Of a stretch of DNA of 64,000 bases, positions 7,208-15,535 are shown in pieces (position 1 is the first letter of the stretch; each line of letters begins with the position of its first letter). The position numbers and the translations under genes were made by a program. The DNA is from Streptomyces collinus Tu 365 (GTDB lineage: Bacteria > Actinomycetota > Actinomycetes > Streptomycetales > Streptomycetaceae). The notes beneath the pieces are model-generated. The model was not told the DNA's origin and made no database searches. It saw only the letters and a list, made by a program, of their open reading frames with translations. Location of the stretch: contig NC_022001.1 of assembly GCF_000444875.1 (NCBI RefSeq), positions 21,048-85,047 on the forward strand, read 5' to 3'.

Positions 7208-9474
7208 GCAGCCGACGCCAGCCTGCCCGCAAGGCTCCCGCCAAGAAGACGACGACCAGGGTCAAGACCACCACGGCCATCAGGACGACCGCGACAGTCG
7301 GCCTGAGCGAGGGCCCCGGCACCACGGTGGCCACCGAGCCCGCCCCCGCGCCGGGGTCGGGGCCGGGGCCGGACTGGGAGGCGCTGGCCCGGCTCCTAGA
7401 CGCCAGGGACCGGGCCGCCGACATCATCGACACCGCCCGCGAGCAGGCCCTCGTCCTACAGACGCAGGCCGAGGAGCAGGCGGCGCGCACCGTCGCCGAC
7501 ACCCATGAGCAGGCCACCGCCCTGCTGGCCGATGCGCGCACCCGCGCCGAGGTCGTCACCCTCGGCGCCCAGGAGGAAGCCAGCGCCCAGCGGGCGGCGG
7601 TCACCACCGAAGCCGAGACGGTGCGCGAGGAGGCGCAGAAGCTGCGCGGCGAGGCCGACCAGCTCCTGGCCGAGGCCCGCACCCGCGCCGACCAGCTCCT
7701 CGCGCAGGCCCGTTCGCAGGTCGCGGAGCTGACCGAGCTGGCCGCCGCCGACCACCAGGCCACCGCATCCGCCATCGCCGAACTGCGGCGCCTGGCCGAA
7801 GCCGACCTCACCGAGATCGGCGCTCTGGTCGAGGGCCGCCGCGCCGAGGCCGGGCAGATCCTCGCCCGAGCCCGCGAGGAGGCCGACAACCTGCTCGCCG
7901 CCGTACAGAAGGAGGTCGAGCAGGCCCGCGCGCGCCACGCCCAGCTCGCCAAGGCCGCCGCCGAGCAGTACGACGCCCGGCGCATCGAGGCGGAGACGCT
8001 GTACGCGGACGCGGTCGAGGCTGCCGCCGAGCGGCGCCGCGAGGCCGACGCCCACGTCGCCGCCGCCCACACCGAGGCGGAGGAGGCCCGCGCCGAACTG
8101 CGCGCCGAACTGCGCCAGCTGGGCGAGAAGTTCGACACCGAGGCCGCCGCCAAGCGCCAGGCTTTGACCGAGGAGCTCGCCGGACTGAAGACAGCGTGCG
8201 ACCGGCAGCGCGAGAAGCTGCGCACCGAGGCCACGTCCGTCACCCAGGAGCTGCGCGAGGCCGCCCAGAAGCAGGCCGCGCGCATCACCGCCGAGGCCGA
8301 GCGCAAGGCCAAGGGCATCACCGACCGGGCACAGGCCGACGAGGCCCGCGCCCGCCGGCTGTTGAACGAGGCCCGCGAGGCCAAGAAATCCGCCGCCAAG
8401 TGGCGCCGCCGGCGGCAGAACCTTGGCGGCAAACTGTGGAAGGCGGCGCCGTGGGTCGCGCTGGCCGCCGGCGTCGGGCTCGCCGCCTCCGGCGAGTACG
8501 AACTCGCCCGCATGGTCGGCATCAACGACTACGTCGCCCCGCTCCTGCCGGTCAGCATCGACGTCTACTGCGTCACCGCGTTCCGCACCAAGAAGGACAT
8601 CGTGCCGGCGCTGCTGCTGATGGCGTCGGCCAACGTCGTCTTCCACCTCTCCGACCAGGCGAAGCTCGTCCCCGAGGGCGGGTCGGCCCCGTGGCAGCTC
8701 ACCACCTTCGTAGTCCTGATCTTCGTGGCCGTCATCTGGCGCGTCCACACCCTCATGTACACCGACGGGACGGACGGACACGGCGGCACGGATACGCCGT
8801 CCGGTACGGCCACCGCAACGCCGCTCCGTGCCGGCACGGACGGAAACGGAACGCTCGCCCGTACAGGGACGCATCGCCGGACGGACGGTACGGACAGCAC
8901 GACGTCCGGCCGTACGAATGACCTGTACGCCGCGAACAGCGGCGGACGAGCGGACGGTACGGGCCCCGGACGCGACGGTACGGATCCCGTATCCGCCCTG
9001 ACTCACTCCCCGCACCACGACGGAGGTGAAGGGGCGCTGACCAGGGAGTACAGCGACCGTACATACGACGTACACACCACCCCGGACGGGGCGGCGCGTA
9101 CAGGTACAGCAGCCCGAGGGCGTACCGGTACGGCACACGCGGCCGTACAGGGACGCGGCAGCACGGTCAGCGTCCGTACACAGCCCGGCCGCGAGGGCGT
9201 ACAGGGTGGCCGTACCGGTACGGCCACCGTCTCCTCCCGTGCAACCGGAACCAGCGGCACGGGCCGTACAGGCGGTACGGACCGGCCCGGTACGCCCGCC
9301 CGCACGGACGAAGAACTCCTCCCGCTCGTACAGGCGCTCCCGCGTGACGAGGACGGCTACGTGACCCTCTACCGGGTCCGTACCGACCTCTCGGTCAACC
9401 AGCCCCGCGCGGTTCGGCTGCTGAAGGAGGCCGGCCTGCTGCGGCCCGAGGACGCCGACAAATACCTCACCTGA
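7204..9474 (+). CDS. Long coiled-coil membrane protein with DUF2637 (SpdB-type spread protein)
   Basis: 756 residues from the GTG overlapping the upstream stop. Order: a basic N-terminus; a long Ala/Glu/Arg-rich coiled coil (about 60-400); a DUF2637-like block of several membrane helices (about 412-519: WVALAAGVGLAASGEYELAR, LTTFVVLIFVAVIWR); a low-complexity Gly/Thr/Asp/Arg linker (about 520-700); and a C-terminal winged-helix-like segment (VNQPRAVRLLKEAGLL). DUF2637 proteins are typical of Streptomyces plasmids and are thought to help plasmid spread between mycelial compartments. The linker DNA has strikingly odd codon choice, described as a separate repeat feature. Confidence 0.8.
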   Translation: MSSRRQPARKAPAKKTTTRVKTTTAIRTTATVGLSEGPGTTVATEPAPAPGSGPGPDWEALARLLDARDRAADIIDTAREQALVLQTQAEEQAARTVADTHEQATALLADARTRAEVVTLGAQEEASAQRAAVTTEAETVREEAQKLRGEADQLLAEARTRADQLLAQARSQVAELTELAAADHQATASAIAELRRLAEADLTEIGALVEGRRAEAGQILARAREEADNLLAAVQKEVEQARARHAQLAKAAAEQYDARRIEAETLYADAVEAAAERRREADAHVAAAHTEAEEARAELRAELRQLGEKFDTEAAAKRQALTEELAGLKTACDRQREKLRTEATSVTQELREAAQKQAARITAEAERKAKGITDRAQADEARARRLLNEAREAKKSAAKWRRRRQNLGGKLWKAAPWVALAAGVGLAASGEYELARMVGINDYVAPLLPVSIDVYCVTAFRTKKDIVPALLLMASANVVFHLSDQAKLVPEGGSAPWQLTTFVVLIFVAVIWRVHTLMYTDGTDGHGGTDTPSGTATATPLRAGTDGNGTLARTGTHRRTDGTDSTTSGRTNDLYAANSGGRADGTGPGRDGTDPVSALTHSPHHDGGEGALTREYSDRTYDVHTTPDGAARTGTAARGRTGTAHAAVQGRGSTVSVRTQPGREGVQGGRTGTATVSSRATGTSGTGRTGGTDRPGTPARTDEELLPLVQALPRDEDGYVTLYRVRTDLSVNQPRAVRLLKEAGLLRPEDADKYLT
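8757..9383. repeat. GTAC-rich octamer array inside the DUF2637 gene
   Basis: GTAC occurs 25 times in 627 bp, where about two would be expected at this GC content. Two octamers dominate. CGGTACGG occurs seven times, starting at 8812, 8886, 8955, 8976, 9126, 9216 and 9273. CGTACAGG occurs six times, for example at 8860, 9158 and 9264. The hits fall in all three reading phases (Gly-Thr as GGT-ACG, Val-Gln as GTA-CAG, Glu-Tyr as GAG-TAC). They use codons such as GTA, ACA and GGT that are rare in the rest of the gene. This suggests selection on the DNA itself. Confidence 0.75.
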
Positions 9475-9645
9475 CCCACCCCGTCCGGCACACACCAGTG
9501 AGGGCCAGCCCGCTCGAATCGGGCTGGCCCTCGCCGCGACTGCCGGAAGCAGCCACCCGTCCAGTACAGCACGTTTCCCCAGATCAGAACCCGCTTCCGG
9601 CACGCCTGGGCGGGCTCGAACCACACGAGAAGGAGTCAGCAGCCC

Positions 9646-10278
9646 ATGTCCGGAATCGACTGGGACAAGGAGTTCAGCCTCATGAACCCCCAGACCCCCC
9701 CGACGTCGGAGAAGCCGGAGAAGCCCGCCATCTCGCGTCTGTCCACCGCGGTCGGCGGGATGCGCCGCAACACCGCGGCGCTCGCCGTGTGCGGCACGAT
9801 CGCCGTCGTCGCCGTGTGCGGCACGGTCGTCGCCGTCACCAGCATGCAGGGCGAGCAGGCCGCCCAGGAGCGGGCGCGCGCCAAGGAGAAGGCAGCGAAC
9901 GCCCTGGTGGAGGCAGAGGCCGACAAGCAGCGGGCGCAGACCGAGGAAGCCGCGGCCAAGGTCACCTACGAGCGGGAGATGACCGTCTACCGCGAGTGCA
10001 TGAAGTCCCGTGCGGCGGCGGTCGCCAAGGCGGCCTCGTACGACGTCGCGAGGATCCCCACCTGCGACGCCCCGACCCTCGGCGGTGCGGCCTCCCAGTC
10101 CCAGAAATCCGCTGGCTCCGGCGGCGGTCTCGGCGGCATCACCTCCAGCCCGTGGCTGTGGGTGGCGCTCGTCGGAGGCGGCGGATTCATCGCCTACAAA
10201 AAGCTCTCCGCCCCCTCCGGTTCGGGCGCGGTAACCCCCACGAACGACAAGGGATTCACCTTCGAGAAGGGTGCCTGA
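9646..10278 (+). CDS. Two-pass membrane protein of the transfer module
   Basis: 210 residues from an ATG preceded by AAGGAG. One membrane segment lies near residues 43-65 (AALAVCGTIAVVAVCGTVVA), then a charged coiled coil (about 70-110), a Cys-containing stretch, a Gly/Ser-rich hinge and a second membrane segment near 168-184 (PWLWVALVGGGGFIAY), with a short cytoplasmic-type tail. The architecture and position between a DUF2637 protein and traB fit a plasmid spread membrane protein. No database family is evident from sequence alone. Confidence 0.65.
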   Translation: MSGIDWDKEFSLMNPQTPPTSEKPEKPAISRLSTAVGGMRRNTAALAVCGTIAVVAVCGTVVAVTSMQGEQAAQERARAKEKAANALVEAEADKQRAQTEEAAAKVTYEREMTVYRECMKSRAAAVAKAASYDVARIPTCDAPTLGGAASQSQKSAGSGGGLGGITSSPWLWVALVGGGGFIAYKKLSAPSGSGAVTPTNDKGFTFEKGA

Positions 10279-10279
10279 C

Positions 10280-10498
10280 ATGACGCTTCAGTTCTTTGCT
10301 CTCGCCCTGTTCTGCTGGGCCGTGTTCTTCACCTTCAAAAAGACCAAGGGAAAGCAGATGGTGATCTGCATCATGCTGATCGTCTCTGGGATCTTCCTGC
10401 CGTACACGCCGTTCAGCGAACAGATCCGGACCACCCTGGAGTCGGTCTTCAACACGGCGAACACGACTGTGAACAACATCAGCTCCTCGTCACGCTAA
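10280..10498 (+). CDS. Small hydrophobic transfer-region protein
   Basis: 72 residues from the ATG at 10280, one base after the previous TGA, with GAGAAGG upstream inside the preceding gene. Two membrane helices dominate (LQFFALALFCWAVFFTF and MVICIMLIVSGIFLPY), joined by a Lys-rich loop. Codon use is less GC-biased than in its neighbours (AAA, AAG, TTC, ATG), and the region to 10920 is likewise AT-richer, so this patch may have a different origin. By position it is an spd-type membrane component. Confidence 0.65.
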   Translation: MTLQFFALALFCWAVFFTFKKTKGKQMVICIMLIVSGIFLPYTPFSEQIRTTLESVFNTANTTVNNISSSSR

Positions 10499-10510
10499 GT
10501 ACGCGCCAGG

Positions 10511-10611
10511 GGTTACCGGTTACTAGTTACAGCCCCCGAGACACCCCCAGAACCGCCCACCAGGCGGCGCGAACCGGTGTCCTGCGGGCCTGTAACCAGT
10601 AACCGGTAACC
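10511..10611. repeat. Inverted repeat built of six GGTTACC-like heptamers
   Basis: The left arm 10511-10532 is GGTTACC-GGTTACT-AGTTACA; the right arm 10590-10611 is its inverted match TGTAACC-AGTAACC-GGTAACC, with one mismatch over 22 bp and 57 bp between the arms. Three tandem heptamers per arm resemble a binding site for an oligomeric DNA-binding protein more than a simple terminator; there is no T run. It lies in the only sizeable gap between the small membrane protein and the Pro-rich protein. Confidence 0.7.
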
Positions 10612-10646
10612 GTCCGAAACAACACAGAGTCACAGAAGGGAGGGTC

Positions 10647-11726
10647 GTGGAACTCCTCGTACTCCTCGCCATCAGCTATCTGTTCGGTGTGGACAAAACG
10701 CATGGGAAATACGAACAGGCGGGAATTAAAAAACCCCCCGCCAAACCAAAAGAGAAATGGAGTCCGACCCGGGCACCGGAAACATTCCGAAACGCGCCGT
10801 ACAACTTCGCGGCGAAAACACATTACGGGCTTCTGGTGGGCGCACATTTCTCGGGTGGCCTGCGCGACGGCTGGCGCTCTGCCTACCTCAAAAAGCCGAG
10901 CGGAAAGCCTTCTGTTTCCACTTCTACCGGACCCAATCCAGGGCCCTCCGCGACCACCGTGCCGCCCAAGCCCAGCACACCCCCGACTACCCCGCCGACC
11001 ACACCGACGGCGCCCCCAACAACCGCCCCGCCGACGACGCCCCCGCCTCCGGGCACCCCGCCCCCCACAGCGCCGCCACCGTCCGCTCCCCCACCGTCCG
11101 CTACCCCACCGCCAACGGCTCCCCCACCGCCAACGGCTCCCCCGCCTCCCACGACCCCGCCGACGACAACGCCGGGGCCCGTAGTCCCCCCGGCGGGCAC
11201 GGTCCCGCCGCCCCGCACCGTCCCGCTGCCCGAGCACATCAGAAAGGACCCCGCGATGCAGCCCAACCCGCCCGTACCGCACTCCGCGACCGTCGACGAC
11301 AAGGGCACCCACGTCACGACCGCCGCCGGCAAGACCCGCACCTACAGCGGCGGCGAGGTCATGACCCTCACCCAGGTCATCGACCTCGCCGAGGGCTCGG
11401 CCACCCTGTGCCAGTCCAGCACCGAGACCTGCCTGGACCTCATGGACGAGGCCGCGGAGCTGGCCACGGACTGCGACACGCTCATCGCCGAGATCACCGC
11501 GCAAGGCGTCGGCGCGAACCTGCTCGGCAAGTGCGAGGTGCTCAAGGAGCAGCTCGACCTCCAAGCCGCCGCCGCCAAAGACCTCCACGACAAGATCCAG
11601 GGCGGCGAGGAAGCGTGCCGCACCGCCTCCGCAAACGCGGAGCTCCGCCACGGACCGATCTTCCGGGCCGTCGCCGACTCCCCCCTGACCAAGCCCGCCG
11701 AACGCGACTTCTACAACGCCCGATAG
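10647..11726 (+). CDS. Pro/Thr-rich transfer-region protein with coiled-coil C-terminus
   Basis: 359 residues from a GTG preceded by AAGGGAGG. A short hydrophobic start (ELLVLLAISYLFGVD) is followed by a basic segment, then about 95 residues almost only of Pro, Thr, Ala and Gly, then a folded C-terminal part (about 225-359) rich in acidic helices with spaced Cys (CQSSTETCLDLMDEAAELATD). This looks like an anchored protein with an extended spacer. It sits 18 bp ahead of the next small gene and upstream of traB, so it belongs to the transfer operon. Function unknown. Confidence 0.65.
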   Translation: MELLVLLAISYLFGVDKTHGKYEQAGIKKPPAKPKEKWSPTRAPETFRNAPYNFAAKTHYGLLVGAHFSGGLRDGWRSAYLKKPSGKPSVSTSTGPNPGPSATTVPPKPSTPPTTPPTTPTAPPTTAPPTTPPPPGTPPPTAPPPSAPPPSATPPPTAPPPPTAPPPPTTPPTTTPGPVVPPAGTVPPPRTVPLPEHIRKDPAMQPNPPVPHSATVDDKGTHVTTAAGKTRTYSGGEVMTLTQVIDLAEGSATLCQSSTETCLDLMDEAAELATDCDTLIAEITAQGVGANLLGKCEVLKEQLDLQAAAAKDLHDKIQGGEEACRTASANAELRHGPIFRAVADSPLTKPAERDFYNAR

Positions 11727-11743
11727 AAGAGGAGAGGCCCCGC

Positions 11744-12136
11744 ATGAGCACCACCGAGACTTTGAAGGACGCCGCTAACTACGCGGCCCTGCGCACCAAG
11801 CTGGCCTGGCTCACGCACAAGGTCCACGCGCACGCCCAGACCGTCACCACGCTCGCCTCCGACGTCGACGACGCCGCCGAGCAGATGCTGGACGCCGCCG
11901 AGACGATGAAGGCGCTGGCCGTCGACGATGCGACCACGGCTGAGTTCGCCGACGCCGCGCTGACCATGACCGGCGTCAAGGACGCGGCCGGCGCCTACAC
12001 CTCCGCCGCCGACAGCGCCTCCGCGGCCGCAGACGACGCGAAGGCCACCACCGAGAACGACCACGGCGGCATCGCCGACGCCGTGACCACCTCCCCCGTC
12101 GACATGGCCGAAGCCACCTTCTACACCCAGCAGTAA
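11744..12136 (+). CDS. Small helical transfer-operon protein
   Basis: 130 residues from the ATG at 11744, with GAAGAGGAGAGG upstream. It is almost wholly helical and Ala/Asp/Thr-rich (LTHKVHAHAQTVTTLASDVD, then AEQMLDAAETMKAL) and has no membrane segment or signal peptide. The heptad-like spacing suggests coiled-coil oligomers. It immediately precedes traB, whose Shine-Dalgarno overlaps this gene's end. It resembles small soluble partners encoded beside Streptomyces TraB proteins, but I cannot name a family. Confidence 0.6.
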   Translation: MSTTETLKDAANYAALRTKLAWLTHKVHAHAQTVTTLASDVDDAAEQMLDAAETMKALAVDDATTAEFADAALTMTGVKDAAGAYTSAADSASAAADDAKATTENDHGGIADAVTTSPVDMAEATFYTQQ

Positions 12137-12149
12137 GGAGATCCAGACC

Positions 12150-14369
12150 GTGGGGCCGACCCGAGCACAGTTCATCCAGTACGCGCCCGCCGCGCTCGCG
12201 GTAGTGCCTCTCGTGGCCGGCCCCTGGTCCGCCCTCGCCGCCGCGGCGGCCGGAGCCGGGGCCTGGACCGTAGGCGTCTCCGCCCCGGTACTGCGGTCTT
12301 TGATCGGATGTGGGTTCACCGCCACCGGGTGCGGCATCGCCGCGCACGAGGTCCTCGCCGCGGGCGGGACCCCGCTGATCGCCCTCGGCCTCGCGGTCCC
12401 GGCCGGGGCGGCCGCCCTGGCCCACCGCCGCAACATCGCCGACCACACCCCCGCCCTCGTACCCGCGACCACGACTACGGGTGCGGGTGCGGCGGTCGGC
12501 CTGACGTCCCAGGCACAACTCATCACTGCCTGGTGGAAGGAGTTCATCTCCGGCCCCACCCAGACCGAGGACCGCAAGCTCATCCAGGTGGGGGCCAACC
12601 TGGAGCACCTCGCTCTCGAGGCCGACGACGACCACGTGTCGTTCACCGGGATCATCACGCTGCCCCAGGGCCAGCAGGTGCGGGTTAGGGCCGCCGACAT
12701 CGCCGCCGTCTACCAGATCCCCGTCTCCCAGGTCGAGCTGGGAGACCCCAAGCACTACGCGCCCAACGCCCTGCCCGTCACCGTGCAGTTGAAGGTGCCG
12801 GCGGCGCAGCCGCAGATCGTGGCCGGTACCCCGACGACTCCCGAGGAGGTCTGGGCGGCGTACGTGGCCGTGCCGGAGGGCGCGATGCCCGGCACCACCC
12901 TGACCGTCACCCGCTACGACGGGCCGCTGGACTGGGAAGGGATCGCCACCCGCGACCGCAGGGCGATCGGGACCGTCAACCTCCAGGACCTCGCAGGCAA
13001 CCTGGAGCTGGAGACGATCCAGATCGCCCTCGCCCCCGGCGACAAGCCCTCGCAGATGGGGATCCGGGTGATGCGAGAGCACGCGCTGATGCACGGCACG
13101 ATGCTCTCCTCGGTCGTGGACGAGCTGTCGATGGACTCCCGCGGCTACATCCGCGCCGGCACCTACGTCGACGGCCGCCCCGCCCTCCTGCCCCTGGCGC
13201 AGCCCGGCTCCGGAGCCCGCCACCTCTACCTCGTCGGCGGGTCCAGGTCGGGCAAGTCCGGGCTGCTGGAGCAGATCCTGCTCTCCGCCCACCGCTCCCG
13301 CATCGCGGTGGTCCTCGCCTCCCCGCAGGCCGGCACCATCGCCGGCGCCTCGCTGTCCGCCTACCTCGGCGACGGCCTGGACGAGGCGATGGGCGCGCTG
13401 CGCCTGGCCTACGCGATGATGCTCGACCGCGAAGCCCGCTACCGCAGCCCGGCCTTCCCCTTCACCGACCCCCTCGTCCTGGTCGTCATCGACGAAGCGC
13501 ACATGCTGCTGTCCGTCTCCTCCCCGTACCACCTGGAGGCCAAGGCGATCGTGGAGCAGCTGACCCGACGCTCCCTCAAGCGGGGCATCGGCGTCGTCCT
13601 GGCCACCCAGACCCCGCTGGCCGAAGACCTCGGCAACTCCACCGTCATCCGCTCCCAGCTCCTCATCGGCGGCGGCGCGGTGTTCCTGCGCTGCGCCAGG
13701 GGCCAGGGCAACCTGGTCGGCGCGAACGCGGTCGAGGGCGCGGAGGGCATCGACCTGTCGATGATCCCCTCGCAGTGGCCGGGCCAGTACGCCAAGGTCA
13801 GCAACCGGGACATGAGCGGCCTGGCCACCGAGGCCGCCGCCGCCCCCGAGGACGGCACCTTCGGCCTGGGCTACCTCCTCACCCCCGGCTCACAGGCCAT
13901 CCAGTTCCGCTCCCTGCACCTGGACGTGGCCCCCGTCTCCCTCGCCGGAGGCGAACCGCCGGTCGGGATCGAGAACTGCGACGCCTGGCGCGAGCGCGAC
14001 GCGATCACCCAGACCCCCATGGTCGACAAGCGCGGCAAGAACCTGATCGGCAGCCTCACCGACCTCCTCGCCGCAGCCCAGGGCGCCCCCTCCTCGCACG
14101 AGGCACCCCAAGACAACTCCAGCGGCCTCCAGACAATCGCCGGATCCAGCAGGCCCGGTGCTCCTGGCGCAGCCGCTGGAGCGCCCGACGGACAGGAGCT
14201 GATCAAGCCGCGCATCCTCGAGCTCCTTCGGGAGCAGTCCATCCCGATGACCGCCGAGACCATCGCCCGAAAGCTAGGCACCTCCGCCAAAAACATCAAG
14301 CCGCGCCTGTCCGAGCTGAAGAAGCGGGACGAGGTCACCAACGAGAACGGCCTGTGGAGGGCAGCATGA
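12150..14369 (+). CDS. traB: TraB-type FtsK/SpoIIIE DNA translocase for conjugation
   Basis: 739 residues from a GTG with AAGGAGA upstream. The N-terminal membrane region (about 10-95) is Ala/Gly-rich. The motor domain follows, with Walker A GGSRSGKSG at about 362-371 and Walker B LVLVVIDEAHM at about 441-451, then an ATQTP sensor segment. The C-terminal winged-helix domain (about 675-739: ILELLREQSIPMTAETIARK) matches the DNA-recognition domain of TraB proteins. In Streptomyces, TraB alone moves double-stranded plasmid DNA between cells after binding repeats in the clt locus. Its last codons overlap the next start (ATGA). Confidence 0.92.
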   Translation: MGPTRAQFIQYAPAALAVVPLVAGPWSALAAAAAGAGAWTVGVSAPVLRSLIGCGFTATGCGIAAHEVLAAGGTPLIALGLAVPAGAAALAHRRNIADHTPALVPATTTTGAGAAVGLTSQAQLITAWWKEFISGPTQTEDRKLIQVGANLEHLALEADDDHVSFTGIITLPQGQQVRVRAADIAAVYQIPVSQVELGDPKHYAPNALPVTVQLKVPAAQPQIVAGTPTTPEEVWAAYVAVPEGAMPGTTLTVTRYDGPLDWEGIATRDRRAIGTVNLQDLAGNLELETIQIALAPGDKPSQMGIRVMREHALMHGTMLSSVVDELSMDSRGYIRAGTYVDGRPALLPLAQPGSGARHLYLVGGSRSGKSGLLEQILLSAHRSRIAVVLASPQAGTIAGASLSAYLGDGLDEAMGALRLAYAMMLDREARYRSPAFPFTDPLVLVVIDEAHMLLSVSSPYHLEAKAIVEQLTRRSLKRGIGVVLATQTPLAEDLGNSTVIRSQLLIGGGAVFLRCARGQGNLVGANAVEGAEGIDLSMIPSQWPGQYAKVSNRDMSGLATEAAAAPEDGTFGLGYLLTPGSQAIQFRSLHLDVAPVSLAGGEPPVGIENCDAWRERDAITQTPMVDKRGKNLIGSLTDLLAAAQGAPSSHEAPQDNSSGLQTIAGSSRPGAPGAAAGAPDGQELIKPRILELLREQSIPMTAETIARKLGTSAKNIKPRLSELKKRDEVTNENGLWRAA

Positions 14370-14827
14370 ACACCCGCACCGACACCGACTTCACCCCCAT
14401 CGACCAAGACCTGTACGCGAAGGCGTTCCAGCTCCTCGACCCCGGCCCCACCCCGGAGCCCACAGCCACCGAGGCCTCGGCGGCTTCCGTGCCGTCCCCC
14501 CGCCCCGCCGCCCCGCCGGTGCGCCGGACCGGCCCGGTGGAAAGGACCCTCACCGACGCGCTCGCATTCCTCGACACCCACGGCTGGGCCAGGTTCACCC
14601 TCGTCCACCCCGAGGGCGCCCGCTGCTCCATCGGCGCGCTGCGCGCAGCGGCCGGCGCCCGCAACGCCGCCTACTGCGACGCCGGGAACCTCCTCCTGGA
14701 CGAGGCCCGCCGCCAGCACGGCAAGAAGTGGGAGACGATCCCCTCCTGGAACGATTCCCACACCGGAGCGCAGGTGCGTAGCGTGTGGGATGCCGCCATC
14801 CGGCGCGCCCGCCGCATGAGCATCTGA
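14366..14827 (+). CDS. DUF6197-like small protein coupled to traB
   Basis: 153 residues; its ATG overlaps the traB stop (ATGA at 14366-14369). The N-terminal 60 residues are a Pro/Ala-rich linker. The rest (ALAFLDTHGWARFTLVHPEG, CSIGALRAAAG, IPSWND) follows the pattern of DUF6197 proteins, which have a Trp-Asn-Asp near the end. These are small single-domain proteins of unknown role, common in Streptomyces. Coupling to traB suggests it is expressed only with the translocase. Confidence 0.7.
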   Translation: MNTRTDTDFTPIDQDLYAKAFQLLDPGPTPEPTATEASAASVPSPRPAAPPVRRTGPVERTLTDALAFLDTHGWARFTLVHPEGARCSIGALRAAAGARNAAYCDAGNLLLDEARRQHGKKWETIPSWNDSHTGAQVRSVWDAAIRRARRMSI

Positions 14828-14841
14828 CGCTGGAGCTGCCC

Positions 14842-15051
14842 GTGTCGTTCTCGTTCACTAACCCCGAACCGGACCGTGACGACCGGTCGTTCTCGTTCAC
14901 AGGCACGCAGCCGGACTGCGACGACGGCCGCTCGTTCTCGTTCACCGGCTCGGACCCGGCCGTCATCGACAGGCAGCTCCAGGCGATCACCGACATGGCC
15001 CACGAGATCCTCCGCCTCGTCGAGAACGTCCGCAGGCAGATCAACACCTGA
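14842..15051 (+). CDS. Mini-protein with three SFSFT repeats
   Basis: 69 residues from a GTG with GGAG six bases upstream. Three tandem 14-15-residue units begin SFSFT (SFSFTNPEPDRDDR, SFSFTGTQPDCDDGR, SFSFTGSDPAVIDR). They are followed by a helical tail (QLQAITDMAHEILRLVENVRR). The DNA of the unit starts is identical (TCGTTCTCGTTCAC at 14845, 14887 and 14932). It is the last gene of the transfer operon, 14 bp after the previous stop. The repeat resembles no family I know; acidic repeats plus a coiled tail suggest a protein-binding peptide. Confidence 0.6.
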   Translation: MSFSFTNPEPDRDDRSFSFTGTQPDCDDGRSFSFTGSDPAVIDRQLQAITDMAHEILRLVENVRRQINT

Positions 15052-15151
15052 CCGTCTCCCCGCCCAGACGCGGAGGAACCCAGACCCAGCTCGGCCTCGC
15101 GCCCGCCCGGACCCTCCGGGCGGGGCGTCGCTGTTCCCTGCCCGCACCTCA

Positions 15152-15535
15152 CCCATCTCTCGGGAGACCGACCACCCTGCGCCGATATTGCTACCGCTGC
15201 ACCATCTGCCGTCACCAGCCCCGTCGTCCACGAAATCAAGGCCCCGGCCGCCGTGGGCGAGGCCCACCGGCAGACCCTCCACGGCGGGTCCCCGATGACG
15301 AAATGGCTGGCCAGATAGACCGCCTCGGCCGCTGGTACGCCGCCCCGCCCCCACCGGCCGCGCTCCACGCCCGCATCGCGGGCACGCTTAGCGGCCTGCA
15401 CGACGTCAAGACCATGGGCCACTACTGGTGGGCCAGCGCTGGCGCCACTTACTCCTCGCCTTCAACGGCGCCGCCCTCACTGGCCTCGCATCCCTCGCCA
15501 AGTGGGGGTTTCTGCATCTGGTCGCTGTACAGCTG
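15152..15535 (+). pseudogene. Frameshifted plasmid membrane-protein gene
   Basis: Coding sense hops between frames. It runs LRRYCYRCTICRHQ near 15180, then VVHEIKAPAAVGEAHRQTL, then MTKWLAR ending in a stop at 15317. One frame over, QIDRLGRWYAA, ALHARIAGTLSGLHD and GHYWWASAGATY follow. Another shift gives the membrane helix LLLAFNGAALTGLASLAKWG to a stop near 15535. Joined together these make one ordinary plasmid membrane protein with three or more frameshifts. Its 3' part overlaps the end of the opposite-strand TPR gene, so the boundary is a recombination join. Confidence 0.55.

Noticed and set aside
7456..10281. 941-residue minus-strand open frame
   Set aside because: It is the antisense shadow of the DUF2637 and membrane-protein genes: Gly/Leu/Val-rich, no ribosome site, no motif.
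12150..14369. TraB as a chromosomal FtsK/SpoIIIE
   Set aside because: It is shorter, lacks the long FtsK linker and gamma KOPS signature, and lies among plasmid transfer genes.
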